Source: Platycnemis pennipes (Eukaryota > Arthropoda > Insecta > Odonata > Platycnemididae). Taken from it: a stretch of 64,000 nucleotides of DNA. Shown piece by piece: positions 1 to 9,921 of the stretch (its first letter is position 1; every line of letters starts with the position of its first letter). The stretch is taken from the NCBI GenBank assembly GCA_933228895.1, contig OW121852.1, positions 53,920,872 through 53,984,871 on the forward strand. The letters run 5' to 3'. The position numbers and the translations under genes were made by a program. The notes beneath the pieces were generated by a model, which worked only from the letters and a program-made list of their open reading frames with translations, searched no databases and was not told the origin of the DNA.

Positions 1-790
1 CTGATGCGGCCCTCTGGCGAAGACAAGCGGCGCGGCCCATGCCTCCCATTCTCCGGTCACCCCTTGTACCCTCCCCCTTTGGCATCCCCACAACTCCCCC
101 AAGCCAGAATTCCTCTCACCCCGCTCATCCCCCTTCCTTTCCCGGCTCACCCTCCTCCCCGAAACTCTTGCCCTCCCCCCACCAAATGCGTTCGCCCTTT
201 CCTACCTCAACTCTCCCTCCAGCATCCACTCAAACAAACGCAGCCCTTTTTTTCTTTCCCCCCCTTTCCCGAAACCTTCGTCCTTCCCGCGTTAACCCCT
301 CCTCTCCTCCTCCCTCACCTCCCAATCCTCCACCGGCGCTGCGGGGATATGACCCCTCATTGCCGCCCCCTCATTCGCCCCACTAGTGGCTCACAAACAC
401 ACACACACTCGCGTTAGTTCACAAGGGGTCCAATTCCCCACACTCTCGCAGCGGCAAGAGCCGCCTCTAAGTGGGACTGGGGCGGCGGTAGGGACGTCGG
501 TGGGAGGGGACTTTGCGTGGAGCGGGAGGACGGAGGTGATAGTGGGACAGGTGAGGTCGGGGACGGAAGTGTCGGCGGTAGGAGAGGGGAGAGGGAGAGA
601 GCGTGGGAAATCTTGTGAGTTTCGGGTCCGTGGTAGTTTGAGGGAAGAGGGCGGAGAGGACGATAACGGAGGAATGAGAGCGAGGAGCCCGAGTGGGGCA
701 GAAATTTCGAAGAACAAGTGGAAGGGGCTGATTGGTGGACGGAGAGGAGGCGGAGGGGGATACAGGGAACGGTAACGGCTAGAGGGGGCA
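1..790. other. GC-rich island with strand-composition flip
   Basis: The + strand is strongly C/T-rich from about 20 to 380 and becomes G-rich from about 470 to 780, with a CpG-containing centre around 420-480. The overlapping open frames here are proline- or glycine-rich and have no recognisable domain, so I treat them as artefacts. A short CA run lies at about 390-410. The pattern would fit a CpG-island promoter with divergent transcription, but no TATA box, initiator or exon can be proved. The island begins before the window. Confidence 0.55.
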
Positions 791-1479
791 CTGCGGGATA
801 ACGGCTCGTGACATTTCTGAGCGAGAATTGCATATGGTTACGCATATTATAAGATGATTAGTTCATGTTGAACTACGAACACGAGGGTCACCAGTTTGGC
901 CCCGTTTGATCCCCTCGGACAATATTTTCCACTTGCCACACCCGTTCTTTCGTCCTTCCCCCGCAGGTAAAGAGCTTTCTGAACGAACATGAAAATTCAT
1001 CCTTCATCTCAAACCCTTAAAAACCTACATCTGCACCGGTATTGACTCAATAGTAAAGCCCTCGAGCAACTTTGAACAGATTAAAGAGATAAATTCAAAG
1101 TATGAGTTCAATGCGAGTTTAAAAATAATTTATTTTATTTTATTGGACAAAAGAAAACGACAGATGCCGGGTGGAGATATTTCGTGTAAAATAATTCAAA
1201 TAAAATTTCTTTTTACGGAAACAGGAAGGAGTATGGGCTTTTTTAAATGCTGTAAACGGTCAAGGACGTGCTCTTTTAAATAGAGCAAAGCGTGGTATTA
1301 GGTATAACGAGATGCACGTACAATGGATTAGGTAATGGGTATTTCTTTGTTAGGCATTTGAAATTAATAAATGTCCAATCAAACCTTGGTTCCTATGTAT
1401 GGTAGGTAAGATACCCTCATTCCAAACAATTTTACATAAAATTTTAATAAATGTTTTTATGTGAGGGGCCTTCGAGGGA
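791..1479. other. AT-rich spacer
   Basis: This is ordinary AT-rich sequence between two GC-rich islands. It holds A/T runs such as the one near 1125-1145. I see no coding frame, RNA gene or repeat that can be supported. Confidence 0.5.
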
Positions 1480-2171
1480 AGCCATTGCGAGGGGAGTTGG
1501 ATCGGGAGGTGTGCGCGCTGGGGAAGAGGGGAAGGTTGGAGGGGTAAGGTGAGCGAGTAGGGAGGCAGTGGGGGAGGGTGAGGAAAGTAGGGGAAACGAG
1601 GGAAGGTTTGGGACTGCCCGGGGGAATGGGAGAGGGGGGCTAGAGAGAGAGGGGGAGGAGGTGATGGAGGGGGATGAGGAGTGGGGTAAAGGGGGTGGAG
1701 GGAGGGGAGGGTGATGGGAAGGGGAGGATCGGCGCCTGGCTGCGGCAGCCATCGCCCCTTCGCAGTCTGTGACAGAGCGCAGCCCGTGTAGCACGCAGCG
1801 GCGAGCGGTGGCCCCCGCGGAACGATAGAGCGAAGCCCTCTCCTCTCTCCCCCTTTTTGTAAACCCTTCCTTTCCTCTCTCTCTCTCCGTCCTCGTCCCT
1901 CGAGCACCGTCCTCATCCTGCCATCCCCCTTCGCTCTATCCCTTCCTATCGGCCTATTGCTCCCCCCCTCCCGTCTCCCTTGTCTCGTTCATCCCGCACC
2001 CCTCACACAAACCCTTGCCCAGCCTCGCCCCTACTTTCCCACCCCCTCCCACCCTGCCTCCTCTCGGACGAAGGGGGAGGCGGCGGCGGCGGAGGGGAGG
2101 GGGCGGCCGACGCTGTAACGCGAACCCGCACGCCGTCGCACACATTCATAAATACATACATTAATACGCCT

Positions 2172-2204
2172 ACACACACAAGCACACACACACACACACA
2201 CATA
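2172..2204. repeat. (CA)n microsatellite
   Basis: An imperfect CA dinucleotide run of about 33 bases sits inside the large CpG island, followed by a CATACATTTACATG stretch. It explains the cysteine/valine and threonine/histidine runs in the overlapping open frames. Confidence 0.9.
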
Positions 2205-3511
2205 CATTTACATGCATAACCATAAATACTGCCGCGCACGCTATATGAAAGATATACGTACGCAAGAGTGCATTTCTTCGTGAGAGCAGGGACGGGGAGA
2301 GAGACTTCAAAGGAGGGGGATACGAGAAGAAAGGCAATTTTTTTCCATCCCATTTTGTGTTATTCTGTGCGCGTCTGGAAGAGTGGAGGGGGCGTGACTG
2401 CGCGGCGTCCCCAGATCGACAACGCCTCGCACCTCCGACGGGCGCACGGCATTGTTGGGACAGCTCCCGGGGAAAAATTCCCGAGGGAAAGCGATATTGT
2501 CGCGGAAGAAGGGAGGAGAGAGAAGATAGGAGTGGACGGAGGACATCTGAGAGACCACCGCAACAGCTCCGCTCGCCGATTAGCTCTCCACGTTCCCACC
2601 CCTCCGAGACGCCTACAGTGCCGCCTCCTCTCGTATCATCACCGTGCAAGCCCCGACACGCCCCTCGATCCCCCGCCGAGGTGAAGTGACCCTGTTTCCG
2701 CGGAAATGCACAGCTGAGACAAAGGGGGAGGACTTCGGGGGCGGTTGAAAGGCGAGCGGTTGGGGTGCAGAGGGATAGAAGAGAGAAGGGAAAGGTGGTG
2801 GCGAACAAACCGAGTGGACCCCGTGCGCTTCTGCGAGGAAGACTCCACGCTCCTCTCGCATATTGTTATTACTTCTCCATTCTCTCCCCCACCCGTCCGA
2901 TTCCTGTAACGGTTTCGGGACCAGGTGGTCGAGAGAAGGGCGGGAGCAATACACGCGGCACTGCTGGAAGAATCTCCCCTGAACGACTCGTCTCTTCCCC
3001 TTCCGACCACCTCGGCCCTCCCCCGAGGGCGCTTCCGGGAAGAGGACCCGAGGAGGCGGAACGAAGAAAGGAGAAGCATATTCGAGGTGTGTGTCCCGAC
3101 CCGAAAATCGCTCCCAACCCCCGACCACAACCGTTCCCACCGCCTCAGCACGACCATCACCACCGCCCCCAAAAACCGCCCCGCTGAGGAAGACAATCGT
3201 ACTCACGATCGCACGGCCGTCTAATCGACGCTATATAGATCGATCGCAAGGGGAGAGGGGGTGAGGACCCCCTCTCGGTGTGTCGAGGAGGAGGAAGAGG
3301 AGAGGGGGGGGGAAGGAACCCCTGGCGCTGTGGTGGTGGCGGCGGAGGAAGGGGGGCGGTGGGGGAGGAAGAGGTGGTGTGCCCTGAGGGGCGTCGGTGG
3401 TGAGGAGGAAGAGGTGGGAGTGGCGGAGACGGAGGCCAAGGGGGAGAGAGGAGGTGGAGCGGGGGTGGCGTGGGAGAGTAGAGAGGGCGGCCGCCTCGGG
3501 CTCTTCGCGTG

Positions 3512-3517
3512 GTGAGT
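3512..3517 (+). other. Candidate splice donor after CpG island
   Basis: The sequence CGCGTG|GTGAGT matches the metazoan 5' splice-site consensus well and sits at the right edge of the G-rich block of the island. It would end a first exon at 3511. It is only a motif match; no paired acceptor was identified. Confidence 0.3.
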
Positions 3518-3845
3518 CCCATTTGAATTCCACTCTTGACATGTGTCGTGCTGTTGATGCTGTGTTGCCGTCAGGTTCATTCGTGCATCCGCGAGCAGAT
3601 TTCTGTGTTGGCACGGATATCGTCCATGCCATCGCGCCCATGACCTTTTCTTTAAATCCCGGTAAAATAATTTAGCGTGACGAACGGGCGGAATCCAGGT
3701 ATTCTCAACGCAGTTTGGCGAAATAATTCGCGCGAAACCCGCGACTTCACGCGTCGCGCTCTGCGCAGCCCGAGCGATGGAGTTGGAGATTTTGAAAAAT
3801 GCAAATGCCTATTGACGTGTTTGTCAACCCTGCGGCACATTCTAG

Positions 3846-3851
3846 GTGAGT
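3846..3851 (+). other. Candidate splice donor
   Basis: CTAG|GTGAGTT is a near-consensus 5' splice site at the end of a CpG-containing stretch (about 3690-3845). The preceding sequence is not open in a convincing frame, so if it is used the exon is probably untranslated. It could be an alternative to the donor at 3512. Confidence 0.28.
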
Positions 3852-6800
3852 TCCATTTTAGCTCTTTTGACGCATCGTGTTATTTTTTTGTTTACGTATT
3901 CCGCACGTGACCGTCCTGTGCATTTTTTCCCTAAGTGGGCGGTGGCGCATACGTCGATGATTTTTTTCCCAAAGCAACGAAACAAAGGAGTCTTATAGTT
4001 TATGTTCTTTCTACAAGTGCTGGACGCACGGCTGTTTTGGGAGGCTAATACCCTAGGGTGTAAAGTGATCAAAGACAAGGAAATGATTTTAACCCAAGGT
4101 TCTAGCGTGATTCCAAGATATGTAAAACGGTATACTTTTAACGAGCCAATTATAGGGTCTTTGTAAGCACTAGGTGGTGCCAAAATTATTTAGAAATATT
4201 TAGATAATGTTTTTTTTAACTTTTTTTGAGTATAATTTCCGTGGCTTGTGTTTAAGTGGAGAAAAGCACATTAATTGATTATATCTTCGCTGTAATCGAA
4301 AACTATACCTACGCGGAAAGCCTACACAGGTTGATGATTCATCTACTCCTAATTATTAATTCAAAACCTGTAACTGGATTAGATTCTGTTTTAAGATATG
4401 AGTCGGTTGCACAACGAGAGAAAAGATCATAAAATGTGGAAAAAGGATAAAAATAAAAAACAATTCCCCTCATATTAGGTCACTTTCATTTATGTGACGA
4501 AACCAAACAACATTCTCTAGTACGCTGGACATATTCCAAGTCACTATAATTTTTTTCTGACCAAGTTCGGGGTGTTAGAGATAACTCGCCAATACATTAT
4601 TCCAATCGATCCTTTACGAAATCCGTGCTCTAGTGGCCATGCGTTGCAATTTTAATGTGGTGTTCAATTTTCTTTCATAAATTCTCAAATGGTCACAGTG
4701 TAGCCAATTAATTTCACCTCTCTTAAGAGATTAGTGTTCTTGTGAACGTTATTGTTCTTTTTTGTCATATGTTCATTTCCCTATTTTGTTTCTTTTATCC
4801 TCTCTTACTCTCCGGAGACCTGAAATGTGAATGCTCTTTTGTTACGTTAATATCATGAACCTTCTTAAGATGATAAAGGATATCGCTCAGACTATTGAAC
4901 AGCTTGTTCACAGACTGCATCACCCAGATAAAATTTCCGCGATATAAGTTGACCACAGTGCATTGAGGCTAAAGGAGTTAAACTCGACTTCCTCGAGCGA
5001 AGTGTTTTACTTTTTTATTTCAGTTCCATTAATCTCCCAGATCATTGGCGACATTTTTCTGGAAATTAATGTCTCGGTGGACATCTTCTCACATTTTTCA
5101 GGAAGTTTTCATAATCGTAAAAGTTGAATTACTTAGTTTTTGCTAGCATAGACACTATATCGAGTGTAATGCATGCACATGGCAGATTGAAAGCTTGTAT
5201 AAAATACAGATCTTCAGCTCTTCAAAGATCTGGTTAAAGAATGTAGCATAGCTTTTCAAGCGGACGAAACATATTTTACTTCTTGTTCAAACAATTTACA
5301 AAATGTTTATGCCTTGCCTATTGCTTGGAGTACAATGGAGAATTATTACGTCTGCATATAAAATTGACCACTTCTGTAACTTTTTTATTTGTTTAGTGAT
5401 TGCTAACGAGCAAGATTTAGAGAGATCTTTCATTAATCGCATTTTTTTTGTCTTCTCAAAGGACAAGTGTCATACAACGACTCACCAAGTCGTTTATGAA
5501 ATAAATCTGATATAACTCAGAAAATAAGTATAGTATTTGAAATAATCAATGAAAATCTTGTATTCATATTTTTCTAATATTATCACCGGTTAATTCACTA
5601 AAGGCATATATGGCATTTGAAGCATATAATCATGAAAATGCCATTATGTATTGCGGATTTATTGACGGTATAAAAATGTACCTGGTAAACATTTTTTTAA
5701 CTATTAAGTTGTCGAGACAGCAATTTACACATCAAGAACGGCGTCAAGTTTCCTTTTCGATAAGCAGCTAATTCTTTCAATTATACGGATAATGTACAAA
5801 CAAGATCGCAATATGCTCGGAGATTGAATTTCTATGACGTTTAGTGTTTTAGCAACACATTTATAATTGTAACAAATTCAACATTTTACCATAAAAATAA
5901 ATGACGTTTAATATTCAAATACTGCGTCCTGTTGAGTCAACAGCCGTTTCAATCTGACCATGGTCTAGTATCGTATGGTTTTTTTTCCTGTTCCCCTTTA
6001 TTATCATAGTGATTATTGGTGATTGCATTTTGCTAACACCCTGATGAGACTAAATTACACCCACTTGGTTGCTACATCAGCCATTTTTTGTTTTATTACA
6101 ATTGGTGCTCTATATACAATAATATTTTTTTAATAATGTAATTTTCCTAAATTAATTTCACTTCCAACGTGAATTCTACACTATATAGCTGTATAACATC
6201 GATTTTCACTCCATATAAGTGAGTCATTCCAGTATTATTCAGCTGCGCTCCTATTAGTTCAATGATAAGGAGGCGATAAATAAATATGCACTGCCTGGAA
6301 AAAAATTACCCCAGAAGAAATGGATCCCTTGATGGTCAAACCTGCAGACAGTATGCGGATAATAAATTAATTTTAATTACTAGTTTGAAAGGCCGATTTT
6401 TTGGATAAAAGTAAAATTAATGAAGCCAATTGAAGCTGTACCATTAAATTTTTGGATTAAATTTTAACTCACGCTGGGGTCTAGAAGGAGCAGGAAAAAA
6501 CTAACATGATCAACATTATTCATGTCCCAGCGGGGGTAAAATTCTTATTAGGGAGAATTCGCACAACGTAAAATATTTTAAGTCCACCGCATCGGCATTT
6601 GCTCCATTTCAGTAAATAACAAATTAGGGTTAATGATAATGTTTTGTTTTCTATAACCACTGGTGGTGTGTCCTAACTACTCGAAGAATTTGTGAATTAC
6701 CACTAGAATGCATGAAGAACTATTTTCTTTGTAGTCTCACCGGGAATCAGGACAAGAGATCCCCTTCCTAGCTGGAATTGACGCAAGTAATGATTAACGT

Positions 6801-8560
6801 TCATTCTTCATTTTGAAGCAAAATATGAGAATTAACAGTTTGAAGGAAACAAAGAACGTGACTAGAAATTCCAGATTGATCGCTGTAAAATACAAATCAC
6901 GCCCGCTGTTGAATCGTCCAAGAAAGTTGACTATCTAGGCTGGTTAGAAACTTTCCGAGAAAATTTAGTATATCCAGTGATATAGTTTACCAAAGAATGG
7001 ACATGAAAACAGCCAAGGAAAGCGTCCAACGAAAATAATTCCACGGCACGATTTAGACTCATTAAAAGATTCACATTTAGTGTATAATGCGTAGACCCCG
7101 ATAGCAGTAATGGTTAGTTTCAGTAAATCTAAGCTCAGAGGGACTTTTCGCTCATTTCCCAGTCTTATTCTCAAGAAATGAAAAATTCAGATATATTTTC
7201 AATTAAGACAATTTTTCATTTCTTCATATATAAAAATTCATATAGAATGACTTACTTCGGTTACTTCGCAATATGCTAAAACAATTCCAAAGTACAGAAA
7301 AACCTGAGCTCAAAAATAAGCAAAGGAATGCTTGCTGATAGTAACTTCGAGGTTAACACTACATGATGATAACTGAATTATTAAAAAAATTATATGGTCC
7401 AAGAGAGAGATTTTTGAATTGAAAGTTGACGGCTTCTCAGGGAACTTAAATTTCAAACGATGGGAAACCAAAGGAGGATTCAGCTATGGGTTATAGAAAA
7501 TTGGGGTTCAACCGATGACTCTCCATTGAAATTCCTTGGTAAGTTACCTTTGATGTAATAAAGAATTTTACGCCAAAACCTACTCTACGTTTCTTTACAA
7601 TGTGTAAGTAACTAAGAGCTGAAGACAAACTCATACTTCCCGAAATGGTAGATACCTTTCACCTTTATTTGTAGCTTCTTAGGAAAAAGCAGCCATTTCA
7701 GCAAAAATATTGACAGATTCTAAAATACTCATGTATCTTTGTACGGAAATTTTATCCTCAATCACCTTTAAACCAAATCTCTTAAAACGTCTGAACAAAT
7801 ATTGCATCAACAAAAAAATCTGCTCCTCCGGGCGTTACTTCATGGAATTGCATAGTAGCAAATAAAAGTTGTTGTGCTTTTTCATAAAAAATAATATATA
7901 TCACAAAATCTTGTTTAAAAAGTACAGTAGTTTTTATTCATAAAAATATATACACCTAAATTCAACGTGCGACTTATAACGTTAGAAAATTAGAGAAATC
8001 ATGCATTGTAAGTTTCTCCATTATTGCATCCATTACATAACGTTCACAGTAATGGTCTCAATACTATTATAATTGGCTATTGCTTCTAAAATATGGTAAA
8101 TAGTGTCATTGAAAACATGTTGATTGGTGCCTTGCTGTAACTTTATACTAGATTCACCAGTTGTAATTACAGTCACTTTGGGTCAAACTGTACACAACAT
8201 ATTTATCGGGGCACAAATTATTTTTACAGAATTTTTTTCGCCATTAATACTAATTTTTTCTACGAACGTCATAACCCACGATAATGAATTTTAAAAGTAA
8301 TTCATCATATTGGGACAATTTTTTTCGGCTACCTTAGCACATAGTTTCTACCCGTATTGTAAACAAATTCTTTAGTCTTATTAATAGATTGCTTATATAT
8401 ACATATGTATATTTTTTTCTATTCAGTGATGCGTTTTTTCTTGAAAGAATTGTATCATATATGTACACAGGAAAGCTGGTAGATATGACAGAAAAATAGG
8501 ATAACAAAATACTTTCCGTCAAACTATATGTCACAATTTCCGTCAAGTTTCCTGCAATAG
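3852..8560. other. AT-rich, intron-like stretch
   Basis: About 4.7 kb of AT-rich sequence with no convincing coding frame on either strand; the open frames of 60-113 residues show no domain or codon bias I can recognise. No tandem repeat, RNA gene or transposon end was recognised. If the exon at 8561 belongs to a gene starting in the upstream CpG island, this would be an intron. That is an inference. Confidence 0.4.
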
Positions 8561-8821
8561 AGCCGCGTGTTTAAAGACGTGTTTACCACTCCTCGCTCTC
8601 TTCGGCCTGTTCCAAAATCGTCCTCATCAAACGGAAACTCACAATGCACTGCAAATACCACCCTCAACCTCCCTACAGACACACTACCATTAACCCATCA
8701 GAATCAAAGTGCCGGAGTCAAGATAGACAAAGAGCCTGTCGGAGGTTGCAGAACCTCCTCGCTCTATTTATCCCGCCAAGATTCCTTGAACCGCTTAAAT
8801 CTGCCGGAAGACGAGCACTGA
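8561..8821 (+). CDS. Candidate terminal coding exon, product unknown
   Basis: A pyrimidine-rich acceptor (TTTCCTGCAATAG) ends at 8560. It opens directly into an 86-codon frame that starts SRVFKDVFTTPRSLRPVPKS and ends NRLNLPEDEH before TGA at 8819-8821. Composition rises from the AT-rich flank exactly at the acceptor. The peptide is hydrophilic and rich in Ser, Thr, Asn and Pro, with no membrane segment; it resembles a disordered cytoplasmic C-terminal tail, including a basic/Ser motif (SRQDSLNR) that could be a kinase target. I do not recognise the family. An AATAAA lies at 9111, giving a 3'UTR of about 300 bases. No upstream exon was found in the window, so the rest of the gene would be far upstream. 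A chance open frame or an old repeat remains possible. Confidence 0.42.
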   Translation, partial: SRVFKDVFTTPRSLRPVPKSSSSNGNSQCTANTTLNLPTDTLPLTHQNQSAGVKIDKEPVGGCRTSSLYLSRQDSLNRLNLPEDEH

Positions 8822-9135
8822 GGACAGAGGAATGTAAACGTCTTTCGAGAAAGGGTGTCCACCACATCCGGATATTCTCTCAATCTGCATCTCTATAAGT
8901 TTCTTCTCCTCGAACAGATGTGGTCAAGTTACTCCTCCGAAACCTCTGTCAAAAAACGTATCCTCCGCGTGTCTGAGCACTGAAATCTCGAGGAGACCCG
9001 TTTCTATATTTTATTTGAATAGCTGCAAGTTTTAACAACAATACTGTACGCAAATCTTTTTTATGGTTACTGCATTACATAAATAGAAATACAAATTATA
9101 TCCATCCTATAATAAACTAAGTAAATTTAGATGAA
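8822..9135 (+). other. Candidate 3'UTR with poly(A) signal
   Basis: The sequence falls from moderate GC content (to about 8990) to AT-rich DNA and contains AATAAA at 9111-9116. It is called only because it follows the candidate terminal exon; it would be meaningless if that exon is not real. Confidence 0.3.
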
Positions 9136-9684
9136 GTATTCTTGCATGTCATCGCAGAGTATACCTGGTATAGATATGATTCAATGATGGTGCTTATTCA
9201 ATCCTAAATACTTATGCAGCGACCGTGATGTATAAGCTATTAGATTAATACTTTCGAGTAAGAAACAGGTGATGCTCACAAAAGTCATCAATAAATGGGA
9301 TTGATTCAATAAGCTCAATAAGGAAAAAGAATTTTTTATAGTGTTCAGAGAAAAATAATGCAAAATATATGTTAAAAAATGCAACTTAAGGTAGATAAAT
9401 GCATTTTATATCCCATATATTCAATCAGGTCGTGTTTTTCATGCATTTTTATCTGGATAATGTTTCTAAAATATAAATAAATTAAACTTTCTCTTGGCTC
9501 TGAAAAATTAATTCCTCACCTAATCCATGAATTTCTATGACATGGACGCAAAAATATTACATTTTCACGGCCATAGTCCTGCTATATTTTTTAAATATAT
9601 TTCTCCGCGAAATAAGCAGCAAATTTGTTTGCAACACATTATAGATACAAGAAATATCAAAAACTACGACGAAAATTGAAGAAG
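9136..9684. other. AT-rich stretch without features
   Basis: No coding frame, RNA gene or repeat can be supported here. Confidence 0.4.
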
Positions 9685-9921
9685 CCCTGATAAAAATTGA
9701 CTGAGGCAGGCGAGATGTAGTGGAAAGTATACATGTTTGTAATAAAACAAGTCAGCACTTTTTCCACAATTTTTATGTCGGTACGACGCATTTCAACCGT
9801 TAGGTTATCGTGTACTTGATATGTATGTACCTGTAGATGACCTAACGGTTGAAACGTCGTACCGACATAAAAGTTGTGGAAAAAGTGCTGTCTTGTTTTA
9901 TTACAAACCCTGATAAAAATT
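9685..9921. mobile_element. Fold-back Penelope-like element relic
   Basis: Two arms of about 70 bases (9735-9805 and 9840-9908) are inverted copies differing by about three mismatches and one single-base gap, around a 34-base centre. The unit is bounded by a 14-base direct repeat, CCCTGATAAAAATT, at 9685-9698 and 9908-9921, which reads as a target-site duplication. The right arm carries CTGTAGATGA, a short CC/GG stem, then GAAACGTC flanked by GTAC on both sides. This is the order of a minimal hammerhead core (CUGANGA, stem II, GAAA, GUC), with a three-base insertion in the first box. Hammerhead motifs and inverted pseudo-LTR units are known in Penelope-like elements. No reverse transcriptase or GIY-YIG reading frame remains. 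A non-autonomous fold-back DNA element is the alternative. Confidence 0.6.
9831..9862 (+). ncRNA. Hammerhead-like motif, probably inactive
   Basis: Box 1 is CTGTAGATGA (9831-9840), stem II would be CC/GG closing a UAAC loop (9841-9848), box 2 is GAAAC (9851-9855) and the cleavage triplet is GTC (9856-9858). GTAC at 9827-9830 can pair with GTAC at 9859-9862 as stem I, and stem III is only AC/GT without a loop, so a dimeric form would be needed. Box 1 has three extra bases relative to CUGANGA and there is an extra UU before GAAA, so activity is doubtful. The inverted left arm has a still more degenerate copy. Confidence 0.35.

Larger units (their letters stand above)
1480..3620. promoter_or_regulatory. 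Large CpG island, probable promoter region
   Basis: About 2.1 kb of GC-rich, CpG-dense DNA stands out from an AT-rich background. It consists of blocks: G-rich at 1490-1730, CpG-dense at 1730-1830, C-rich at 1850-2060, a GGC run near 2080-2100, CpG-dense mixed sequence at 2370-3240, and G-rich at 3250-3500. Frames of 100-200 residues exist on both strands, but they are rich in Pro, Arg, Gly and Ser and overlap in several frames, which is what unconstrained GC-rich DNA produces. Two strong donor-like sites follow at 3512 and 3846 on the + strand. I infer a CpG-island promoter with untranslated first exon(s), possibly reading rightwards. No transcript evidence is available, and direction is a guess. 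Confidence 0.45.

Noticed and set aside
1350..1916. 188-codon minus-strand frame
   Set aside because: The Pro/Ser/Leu-rich translation reflects G-rich + strand sequence; a second overlapping frame of 116 codons is open in the same place.
2170..3206. Several 180-212 codon minus-strand frames across the CpG island
   Set aside because: They overlap each other in different frames, end in CA-repeat-derived Cys/Val runs and show no conserved motif; this is expected in GC-rich DNA with few stops.
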